Positions 7,869 through 14,330 of a stretch of DNA of 14,330 nt are shown here, in pieces (within the stretch, counting starts at the first letter, position 1; every line of letters begins with the position of its first letter). The notes beneath the pieces were generated by a model. That model did not search any database. It had not been told where the DNA came from and saw only the letters and a program-made list of their open reading frames with translations. Location: positions 1-14,330 of the forward strand of contig JALNXG010000084.1 of assembly GCA_023230485.1 (NCBI GenBank). The letters are read 5' to 3'. The position numbers and the translations under genes were made by a program. Source of the stretch: Melioribacteraceae bacterium. GTDB lineage: Bacteria; Bacteroidota; Ignavibacteria; Ignavibacteriales; Melioribacteraceae.

Positions 7869-9143
7869 TTATAGCAATGGTAATTCTTTAATATTTCTTG
7901 GTTCTATCACTTTATATTTATACCAATAAGCAGCCAAGGCAGCGATAAACATGCAGATTATAAAAACAGTATTGTATTCAAAATGGTAAGCCAACCATCC
8001 CGCAAGTATTCCCGTTAATACAAATGGCACTGTAACTATATTAGTAATTGCCGCGTAGATTGCTCTTTCTTCGTTACTACACATTTCGGCAACTAATGTA
8101 ATTCTTGATACCTGTATCATCGCAGTAGCTAATGCTGCAAATACAAAAACTAAATAATAGACATATACATTCACTGCAATTAGAGCTAAAAAACACGCCG
8201 CAATTGTAAATAAACTCATATATAATAAATTATTTTTATGCCCATATGAATCAGCCAAATGACCAAACACCAAACTTCCGAAAACCATACTAAGCATCAT
8301 TATCATTGTAAATTCACCCGCAATCGAATCGGGCAGATGGAATTTATTTATTGCATCGACTGTAAAAAACGCGAATGAAGTGAAAGCCACAATCATCGTT
8401 ACGTCAGCAATTAGAAAATTTCTAAAATTCTGATTCTTTTTAATTATCACAGGAATAAGTTTTAGATACTCTTTATATCCTAATTTATTCGCCGGTTTAT
8501 TCGGAGTATCTTCTTTTATAAAAAATAGAAGAGTATAAGAAATCATAGTAACAAAAAATGCTGTTAAAAATAAAATCGAATAATTATAAGGAAAGAGCAT
8601 TTTATCCAACACATATTTAACGGTATATCCCCCCGCAAATCCGAGGAATGCACCAATTGCAACACGCCAAGCGAATAAACGTCCACGAAGATTAGTCGGT
8701 GTAATTTTAGAAATAAGATCAAACCAACCCGGGAAATTTAATCCACCTCCGATTGCCGCTAATGCTAAAAGAAAAAACATAATCGTAACTGAATAACCAA
8801 CCGGAATTGCATCCACGAGATAAAAACTTGCAATCGCTAATGCCAACCAAAATAACCGCTGAAATATTCCTGTAATTAATAATAACGGCTTTTTATATGG
8901 CTGATTGCTTGCATAATTAGCAATTAGTATCTGCGGGAAATTAAATCCGATAGTCCATATTACCGGTATCATACCGATTGCAATACTGCTCCCTCCAATC
9001 GATTTTATAAAAACAGGTATTACCGTCTGCTGAGAAACAAGTGCCATTGCAAAAGAAAACACAGCTCCATCGGCAATATTAATGCGGTAGTTCAGTTTAG
9101 TCGTTGCATCATCAAATGTGGTTTTTATTAACTGCCTAACCAA
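7869..9143 (-). CDS. MFS-family sugar transporter (TTG start)
   Basis: A 424-residue integral membrane protein, the usual length for the major facilitator superfamily. Twelve hydrophobic segments can be counted, six on each side of a hydrophilic central loop near residues 210-240. RGRLFAWR follows TM4, and GHLADSYGHKN fits the G-x-L-x-D-x-x-G-(R/H) motif of the MFS half repeats. The start is TTG: it is preceded by UAAGGA six bases upstream, while the first internal ATG would remove most of TM1, and an in-frame TAA closes the frame just upstream. The gene overlaps the end of the GH42 gene by 8 bases, so the two are probably translationally coupled. Lying between a cytoplasmic GH42 and the Tat-bearing GH10-like enzymes, it most likely imports the oligosaccharide or glycoside they release. 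The exact solute and coupling ion cannot be read from the sequence. Confidence 0.88.
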   Translation of the reverse strand: MVRQLIKTTFDDATTKLNYRINIADGAVFSFAMALVSQQTVIPVFIKSIGGSSIAIGMIPVIWTIGFNFPQILIANYASNQPYKKPLLLITGIFQRLFWLALAIASFYLVDAIPVGYSVTIMFFLLALAAIGGGLNFPGWFDLISKITPTNLRGRLFAWRVAIGAFLGFAGGYTVKYVLDKMLFPYNYSILFLTAFFVTMISYTLLFFIKEDTPNKPANKLGYKEYLKLIPVIIKKNQNFRNFLIADVTMIVAFTSFAFFTVDAINKFHLPDSIAGEFTMIMMLSMVFGSLVFGHLADSYGHKNNLLYMSLFTIAACFLALIAVNVYVYYLVFVFAALATAMIQVSRITLVAEMCSNEERAIYAAITNIVTVPFVLTGILAGWLAYHFEYNTVFIICMFIAALAAYWYKYKVIEPRNIKELPLL

Positions 9144-11253
9144 TATAAATCCTTACTTCTTTTGCCGAGAGTTTAATTTTTATCTTTCCATTTACTACTG
9201 TATTAGTTTCTTTTCCGAATTGCTCGATTAACATTTTATCTTCTATACCGCTCAAAACTATTTCATCTTCTACATTTTCTAAAGTTAGATTACGTACAAA
9301 TACTAAATCTTTTTCACCTGCTTTTAGATGATCCACTCGCACTTGAGAATCGTTTGTTAGACGTGGTTTATCCAACTTAACTGCATATTCCACAACTGCC
9401 GCAATAAAATCAGCATTCTCTTTGAAATTTTTTCTAAGGAAATTCATTCCAATATATGAGCCAACAAGTATTGCTTTCCCTTTTCCATATTCAGCGTAAG
9501 TAGCGGCAACTCCACCGGTATCAAACGTAGCTAATTCTTTCGCACCGTTTAATTTAAAAGTCTCCTTTACAAATGAACCTTTTATCGGAGTATCAATTTT
9601 GAAAATATTTTTATTCGGTATTATCATTGCATAGTTTTCGTTTTTAGCCGGATGTACAACATCTTGCTTAGCCTGAAAAACTTCATCTAAACCAAAGCCG
9701 GGAACAACTTTTTCATGATGACCGCGATCCATATTCCACCCGCCGAAATAACTTTCGCCTATTAAAACACCACCTTGCTTTACCCATTCTTTAAGCAATT
9801 CAGCTATATTTTTATTTAACACGTAAGGGAAAGGATAAACGATCACTTTATAATTATGGAGCAGTTCCTCACTAAATTCAATAGGATGAATAAAATCGAT
9901 CACATGATTATTATTATATAAAGCACGATGCCAACCGAGAAGTGAATCTGTTGCAGATTTTTCGTTGCCCGTAGCTGCCCAAGCGAATACCTGATTTTCT
10001 GGATTATATATAATTGCTACTTCTGCTTTCTTTGGCTCTGCATGATTATAGTATTTATAATTTTTATTTATTGTTCTTCCAATTTCAGAATAACTATCTA
10101 GCCACGAAGTCATTTCACCATCAAGATAGCTAAGTCCCCATGTAGGAGTTTCTCTTCCAAGAATTTCAGGGCGATACTGCCAAAAGATAAACCCTTTCAG
10201 ATTCCCTGCAATTCCGCTAAACACAAATTTTTTAATATCATTTTCATCAATGTTTTCAGGCATATCGAGCGTATAGCCCGGAAGCATTAACATCTCAGCA
10301 GAAACGACAGGTTTCCCTTTTGCGCATGAACGAAGTATATCGATCATTCCAACATCATCCATTTGTGTAAATCCATGAAGGTCTCCAAAACGTCCCACAT
10401 TCCATGGATCGCTCGCAGTCGATGTAACAGGGAATCCTTGTATAAATACGTGATGACACATCAAAGGATGTTTCCCTTCGTCAATTGCCTTAGCAACTTC
10501 AAATCGTTTCTTTACGTTTTCTCCTAATGTATAAACAAAAAACATTCTCCAATCGATTACATCATTAAACGTATTTCTTGTTTTTGGTATCTCAATTTCT
10601 TCAATTGATTTATAATTTCTATTCCAAACAGTATTTAACTTTTCGAGCGAACCATATTTATTTACAACCCATTTCTTGAATTTTGTTTGACAGTTATCGC
10701 AGTAACATAACATATCGCCCATCTTTTCTGCATCATCTGCATAAGCACGCATCTCTGCCATACTGCTTGTTAATTCCGGTTCACTGCCTACATTCCAGAT
10801 TTCAAGTGCAGGATGATCTTTATATCTTTTTAATGCCTCTTGCAAGAAACTAAAAAAATGTTCCATTACGCCATCATGATTAAAGCAATAACCGAGTCCG
10901 CCAATCTGACGGTGTGGCTGTGTCTGCGGTCCGATAGCTCTGCCCGATAATGTAATCATAGACGCATCAGGATATTTTTTATATATCCATGCCGGAGCTA
11001 CATCAAAAATTGTATTAAGCATCACCTTTAGATTATACTTAAGTGATAGCTCCATTAATTTATCTATATCATCAAAATAATATTCTCCTTCGGCAGGATT
11101 ATTCCATCTCCATTGTATCCAATACTTTATAGTATTAAATCCAAGCTCCGACATTTTTTTAAGGTCTTTTTCCCAATCTCCACTATGCGGGGACGGCGCT
11201 CTATAATATTGACTTCCATATTGGAAATAATCTTCTAATAACTTTTCTTTCAT
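9136..11253 (-). CDS. GH42 beta-galactosidase-like glycoside hydrolase, cytoplasmic
   Basis: A 705-residue protein of typical GH42 length. An N-terminal TIM barrel (about 1-385) is followed by the GH42 middle domain (about 408-610: IYNPENQVFAW, VIDFIHP, WVKQGGVLIGES) and a small C-terminal beta domain. The GH42 zinc-type cysteine set is visible: C123 in GYCFNHDGV, and C183, C185 and C188 in CYCDNC, followed by the family pattern F-x-x-W-x-x-x-KYG-x-L-x-x-LN-x-x-W. Predicted acid/base is E158 in IWNVGSEPE and predicted nucleophile E320 in VVSAEMLMLPG. Clan GH-A enzymes normally have Asn just before the acid/base; here it is Ser157. There is no signal peptide. GAGGAA (11258..11263) supports the start, 21 bases after the isomerase gene. 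It probably removes terminal beta-galactosyl, or in some GH42 members alpha-L-arabinopyranosyl, residues from imported oligosaccharides. Exact specificity is open. Confidence 0.88.
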   Translation of the reverse strand: MKEKLLEDYFQYGSQYYRAPSPHSGDWEKDLKKMSELGFNTIKYWIQWRWNNPAEGEYYFDDIDKLMELSLKYNLKVMLNTIFDVAPAWIYKKYPDASMITLSGRAIGPQTQPHRQIGGLGYCFNHDGVMEHFFSFLQEALKRYKDHPALEIWNVGSEPELTSSMAEMRAYADDAEKMGDMLCYCDNCQTKFKKWVVNKYGSLEKLNTVWNRNYKSIEEIEIPKTRNTFNDVIDWRMFFVYTLGENVKKRFEVAKAIDEGKHPLMCHHVFIQGFPVTSTASDPWNVGRFGDLHGFTQMDDVGMIDILRSCAKGKPVVSAEMLMLPGYTLDMPENIDENDIKKFVFSGIAGNLKGFIFWQYRPEILGRETPTWGLSYLDGEMTSWLDSYSEIGRTINKNYKYYNHAEPKKAEVAIIYNPENQVFAWAATGNEKSATDSLLGWHRALYNNNHVIDFIHPIEFSEELLHNYKVIVYPFPYVLNKNIAELLKEWVKQGGVLIGESYFGGWNMDRGHHEKVVPGFGLDEVFQAKQDVVHPAKNENYAMIIPNKNIFKIDTPIKGSFVKETFKLNGAKELATFDTGGVAATYAEYGKGKAILVGSYIGMNFLRKNFKENADFIAAVVEYAVKLDKPRLTNDSQVRVDHLKAGEKDLVFVRNLTLENVEDEIVLSGIEDKMLIEQFGKETNTVVNGKIKIKLSAKEVRIYIG
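9150..9155 (-). promoter_or_regulatory. Shine-Dalgarno site deciding a TTG start
   Basis: On the minus strand this reads TAAGGA, with six bases to the TTG at 9141..9143. No ATG or GTG lies between the upstream in-frame stop (9153..9155) and this codon. The next ATG is 32 codons in, inside the first membrane helix, so this site fixes the transporter start. It lies within the last codons of the GH42 gene. Confidence 0.7.
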
Positions 11254-11274
11254 CTAATTCCTCTATCTAAAAAC

Positions 11275-12198
11275 TCAAATAAATTTTGATAAATGTTTAT
11301 AACCTAGTCCAAGACCTTCTTTAATTTTTTCTACTTCACCTTCGTACATCGGGTCTTCATGCTCAATCGATAATACACCTTCATAACCGTTGGCTTTTAA
11401 TTCAGAGATAAATTTACTCCAATCGATTTCACCAAGTCCTGGCATACGATATTGCCACCAGCCCGATTTCCAGGGTATTGGTTCTATCTGTCGTCCGAAC
11501 ACACCGTAATCATTCTGCCCATCAATTAGCATCTCAGTATCTTTGGCATGTGTATGGAATATCTTCGGAATAAATTCTTTTATTAATTTTATATGATCGA
11601 TTCCAAGCCAGTAAAGATGTGAAGGATCAAGATTCAATCCGAAATTCTCGGCCGGTACTTCATTAAATAAAGCTCTCCATAATTCAGGTGAATAAGCATA
11701 ATTACCCGGAAGTCCAAATTTCACCCAATGATCCATAGGGCAGTTTTCTATCATCAATGAAACATTCTTATCAGCAGCATATTTTGTAAGTTCTCTGAAT
11801 ACTACTCCGATCTCTTTCATATTTTCTGTCGGTGTTTTATCTGGACGAGCACCTACAAATGTTCCGACTAACTTAACTCCAAGCAGAGATGCCGTATCAA
11901 TTACTTTTTTCAAATGGCTAAGAAATGCTTCTCTCTGTTTTAAGTCCGGATGAAGATTGTTCTCATAAAAAGCCATTGCTGAAATACCAAGTTTATGAGC
12001 CGTAAATAATTCATTTACTTTCTCAGCATCATCTTTTGTAAAATTAGCTGCATCTATCTGACGAGCTTGATAATCGCGGTCGGAAGCTACGGGCCAAGCT
12101 GCTAATTCTAAAGTATCGAATCCGCTTGCAGATGCAAATTTTACTAATTCTTCTAATCCAACATTTGGAAGGCAAGCTGTTAAAAATCCTAATTTCAT
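11275..12198 (-). CDS. sugar phosphate isomerase/epimerase family protein (xylose-isomerase-like TIM barrel)
   Basis: A 307-residue single-domain protein of the AP endonuclease 2 / xylose-isomerase-like TIM-barrel superfamily. The typical metal-site residues are present: E151 (MIENCP), D191 (NLDPSH), H217 (FHTHAKD) and E279 (SIEHED). The family phrase PGLGEIDW is at 253-260. There is no signal peptide, so it is cytoplasmic. The start has the strongest Shine-Dalgarno motif in the window (AGGAGAT). The family includes ketose 3-epimerases, isomerases, dehydratases and lyases, and sequence alone does not separate them. It lies 16 bases after the Gfo/Idh gene, and the two families are often neighbours. 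The pair may interconvert the sugar released by the glycosidases, or act on a 3-keto glycoside made by the oxidoreductase. That reaction is inference. Confidence 0.87.
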   Translation of the reverse strand: MKLGFLTACLPNVGLEELVKFASASGFDTLELAAWPVASDRDYQARQIDAANFTKDDAEKVNELFTAHKLGISAMAFYENNLHPDLKQREAFLSHLKKVIDTASLLGVKLVGTFVGARPDKTPTENMKEIGVVFRELTKYAADKNVSLMIENCPMDHWVKFGLPGNYAYSPELWRALFNEVPAENFGLNLDPSHLYWLGIDHIKLIKEFIPKIFHTHAKDTEMLIDGQNDYGVFGRQIEPIPWKSGWWQYRMPGLGEIDWSKFISELKANGYEGVLSIEHEDPMYEGEVEKIKEGLGLGYKHLSKFI

Positions 12199-12205
12199 TT
12201 TATAT

Positions 12206-12212
12206 ATCTCCT
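12206..12212 (-). promoter_or_regulatory. consensus Shine-Dalgarno site
   Basis: The minus strand reads AGGAGAT about seven bases before the ATG at 12196..12198. It is the best match to the anti-Shine-Dalgarno core in the window, and suggests the isomerase-like gene is well translated. Confidence 0.6.
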
Positions 12213-12214
12213 GC

Positions 12215-13375
12215 TTAATTAATTTCTATCCAGCGTTCTTCAGTGCTGCTTTTTATAATTGCTTCAATAATTTTATTTTCATATAGACCATCTTCAAAAT
12301 CTGCAAAAACTTTTTTCTCGTTTTGCGGATCTTTACCAGAACGTATTAATTCATATACTTGCATAAATAGATTCTTCGGTCCATCAGGATATCCTTCAGG
12401 ATGCCCACCCGGATAATGAGCAAATCTACTTGCTTCCGGATCTAATAACGATGGATCTTTTATTAATATTTCATTTGCCTTTTCTCTATAACCCAACCAT
12501 AATTGATTCGGTTCTTCTTGATTCCATTTTATTGCTTTCTTACTTCCATCAATTCCGAACTCAAAACTATTTTTTCTACCGGCACTCACTTGCGATACTG
12601 TAAATACACCTCTTCTTCCATTCTCGAATTGGAAAATTATATTTCCACCATCTTCTGTATTAATCTTTACTTCATCAGAGTCAAATGAAGTATCGATCTC
12701 TTTTCCTTTAAATGTTTCTACTGCCTGCTTTGGTTTTAATCGTGTATTATGGATCGTAAAAATATCTGCAAATACTTTTTTGATTTTCATCCCTGTTATA
12801 AATTGAATCATATCGCACCAATGCGAACCAATATCTGCAACTGCTCTTGAAGCACCACTTATCTCCGGTTCTAAACGCCAATTATAATCGGTCTTATAAA
12901 AAAGCCAATCTTGGAGGTAATGACCATGAACCATATATATTTCTCCAAGCTCTCCCTTCTCTATAATTCTTTTTGCATGTTGAATCAAAGGATAAAATCT
13001 ATAATTGAAATTAATCGCATTCACAAGTTTATTTTTCTTTACCAAGTCAGTAAGAACTTGTGAATCAGCAGCATTAGTTGTTAATGGTTTTTCGGAAATA
13101 ATATGTTTACCTGCTTCAGCGGCAGCTTTATTAATTTCAAAATGTAGATAATTCGGTGTGCAATTATGAATCGCATCGATCTCCTTATCTTCCATTACTT
13201 TTTTGTAATCGGAATAAACTTCCGCGATAGAATATTTTTCTGCAATCGATTTTGCCGCTGGAATATCATCAGATACAATCGCTTTAATATTTACTCCACC
13301 GATTCTTCTAAGTGCTTCTATATGAGCCGCACCCATAAATCCCGATCCGACAACTGCTGTATTAATAATCTTCAT
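12215..13375 (-). CDS. Gfo/Idh/MocA-family NAD(P)-dependent oxidoreductase
   Basis: A 386-residue protein of normal family length. The N-terminal Rossmann fold shows GSGFMG at 10-15 (GxGxxG), CTPNYLH (72-78) and the hallmark EKP at 95-97, whose lysine is catalytic in the family. The C-terminal alpha/beta domain has NFNYRFYPL (122-130), DYNWRLEP (163-170) and DIGSHWCD (181-188), with the conserved D181 and H185 of the active site. No signal peptide is seen, so it is probably cytoplasmic, although some family members are exported by Tat. The start ATG lies one base after the stop of the preceding gene and has AAAGGGA just upstream, overlapping that gene's 3' end. Likely reaction: reversible oxidation of a hydroxyl of a sugar, glycoside or inositol. 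Substrate and cofactor preference cannot be settled from sequence. Confidence 0.92.
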   Translation of the reverse strand: MKIINTAVVGSGFMGAAHIEALRRIGGVNIKAIVSDDIPAAKSIAEKYSIAEVYSDYKKVMEDKEIDAIHNCTPNYLHFEINKAAAEAGKHIISEKPLTTNAADSQVLTDLVKKNKLVNAINFNYRFYPLIQHAKRIIEKGELGEIYMVHGHYLQDWLFYKTDYNWRLEPEISGASRAVADIGSHWCDMIQFITGMKIKKVFADIFTIHNTRLKPKQAVETFKGKEIDTSFDSDEVKINTEDGGNIIFQFENGRRGVFTVSQVSAGRKNSFEFGIDGSKKAIKWNQEEPNQLWLGYREKANEILIKDPSLLDPEASRFAHYPGGHPEGYPDGPKNLFMQVYELIRSGKDPQNEKKVFADFEDGLYENKIIEAIIKSSTEERWIEIN

Positions 13376-13376
13376 A

Positions 13377-14330
13377 TTATCCCTTTAATCTATTTCCTCT
13401 TTTAATCATATTCCTTACTTTTGGCATATCGAGTGCTTGTTTATTATTATATAAACAAAGTGCTGGTATAACATTTAGTTTTGCATAGCTTTCTTCCTGC
13501 AATGCAAACATTGGATGTTCGGGATGCTTAGTTAATAAATGTGCAGTGTAACGACAATATTTTCCAAATAGATAAGACGATATCGGATGTGCCTTACGCC
13601 AATTGATCTGCCCTTCCATTCCGTGTACTTCCGCGATACTATCGATACCATGTATCTGCGCCATCGGAAGTGCACAAACATTTAACTCATGCAATCCTTC
13701 TCCGGCAAATAAAACCTTTGGATAACTGCTTTGAAGTTTTTGAATATGATTAACCATTCCTTCAATAAAATCAGGACCTTTAGAGATATTGAATGCAAGA
13801 AGTGTCTGATCTAAGAATACACCATCTAATTTATATTTCTCAATTAACTCACCTAATACTTTCGACATGTATTCTCCCCATTCTTTGAATCCGGGATTCA
13901 TATATGCAAAGTAAGGTTCGGTAAGCCAATCGCCATCCATATCCATTGCCCAACCCTGTTTGCGATCGAATGCATCTATCACTTGATACTTCTTAAATTT
14001 TTCATACATTGGATGAGTGAAAGTCATAGCTAATACATTCGTATGAATCATAACCTTGTAACCGAGTTTATGTGCGTGTTTTACAAGGATACCAAATTCT
14101 TCTTCTCCGCCGCATTGCTTACTTGGATTGTAGCTTGGAGCATTTGAATCGATTCCATGCTCTGCAAATCCGGGAATATATAACAAAGTTTTTTTAGGAT
14201 TATGTATTTTTGCGAATTGATCTACTCGATCTCTCATCTGCGAAAAACTATGTTGTGGAATTTCTTTATCTCTTCGCGCACCCCAAAGTTCTAATACGAA
14301 ATTTATATCCGAACCCCACTTAGGGAAATG
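13377..14330 (-). CDS. putative TIM-barrel glycosidase, DUF6259-like (5' end beyond window)
   Basis: 317 codons are visible and the frame stays open to the right edge. The Met at 14237 is therefore probably internal: 31 codons upstream of it read as ordinary protein (HFPKWGSDINF, LELWGARRD) without a stop, and no Shine-Dalgarno motif precedes it. Numbering from that Met, I see TLLYIPGF (17-24), GGEEEFGILVKHAHKLGYKVMIHTN (43-67), WLTEPYFAYMNPGFKEWG (104-121), YKLDGVFLDQ (135-144) and FAGEGLHE (177-184). These are alternating strands and helices of a TIM-barrel glycosidase fold, with an Asp (D143) at the end of a strand and a Glu (E180) on a later one as candidate catalytic residues. The layout resembles DUF6259-type and related clan GH-D-like proteins, from memory only. 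It is the first visible gene of the operon, one base before the oxidoreductase. Substrate unknown. Confidence 0.6.
   Translation of the reverse strand, partial: HFPKWGSDINFVLELWGARRDKEIPQHSFSQMRDRVDQFAKIHNPKKTLLYIPGFAEHGIDSNAPSYNPSKQCGGEEEFGILVKHAHKLGYKVMIHTNVLAMTFTHPMYEKFKKYQVIDAFDRKQGWAMDMDGDWLTEPYFAYMNPGFKEWGEYMSKVLGELIEKYKLDGVFLDQTLLAFNISKGPDFIEGMVNHIQKLQSSYPKVLFAGEGLHELNVCALPMAQIHGIDSIAEVHGMEGQINWRKAHPISSYLFGKYCRYTAHLLTKHPEHPMFALQEESYAKLNVIPALCLYNNKQALDMPKVRNMIKRGNRLKG

Noticed and set aside
12503..13405. Two plus-strand open frames opposite the oxidoreductase gene (12503..12688 and 13166..13405)
   Set aside because: They are low-complexity antisense products of AT-rich codons, and the minus-strand gene is a clear Gfo/Idh/MocA protein.
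1350..14330. Promoters or terminators between genes
   Set aside because: The gaps are 22 bases or less, mostly filled by ribosome sites, and I saw no hairpin with a T-run or convincing -35/-10 pair.
1..14330. CRISPR arrays, tRNA or rRNA genes, insertion sequences, phage genes
   Set aside because: The minus strand is almost wholly accounted for by the ten coding genes, and no regular short repeats, inverted-repeat ends or transposase-like proteins are present.

Overview
The window is AT-rich (about two-thirds A+T by eye) and carries ten protein genes, all on the minus strand. Gaps are 1 to 22 bases, with one 8-base overlap. It reads as the inside of a single long carbohydrate-use operon transcribed from right to left, and it runs off both edges. 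I see no internal promoter or terminator, no RNA gene, no mobile element and no CRISPR array. Most starts have a clear Shine-Dalgarno-like motif, three genes begin with Tat-type RR signals, and no type IX secretion C-terminal domain is seen. This fits an environmental bacterium of the Bacteroidota/Ignavibacteriota neighbourhood or a similar AT-rich lineage. The taxon is inference only.

In order of transcription: (i) the 3' part of a putative TIM-barrel glycosidase of DUF6259-like character (right edge to 13377); (ii) a Gfo/Idh/MocA NAD(P)-dependent oxidoreductase; (iii) a xylose-isomerase-like sugar phosphate isomerase/epimerase; (iv) a cytoplasmic GH42 beta-galactosidase-like enzyme with a zinc-type Cys cluster; (v) a 12-helix MFS transporter that starts at TTG and overlaps the GH42 gene; (vi) five consecutive paralogous GH10-like proteins filling 1..7860. 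The fifth is cut by the left edge just after its predicted catalytic nucleophile.

The five GH10-like paralogues are the striking part. Each has an N-terminal beta-rich module with a conserved ADN(G/E)G motif, a helical linker, and a GH10-type barrel with both catalytic glutamates in place. The residues that bind xylose in classical GH10 xylanases are changed in a consistent way: EN-x-MKW is lost, GH becomes GR, and QxH becomes QxY. All five also share an NNCC motif on strand 5. This suggests a glycan other than plain xylan, or a different way of binding it. Tat signals alternate along the array: present, absent, present, absent, present. The paralogues may therefore work in two compartments, or signal-less members may be exported as partners of Tat-bearing ones.

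Working model (inference): periplasmic paralogues trim oligosaccharides, the MFS protein imports the products, and GH42 plus the signal-less paralogues finish hydrolysis in the cytoplasm. The Gfo/Idh and isomerase-like enzymes would then oxidise, isomerise or eliminate the released sugar or glycoside.
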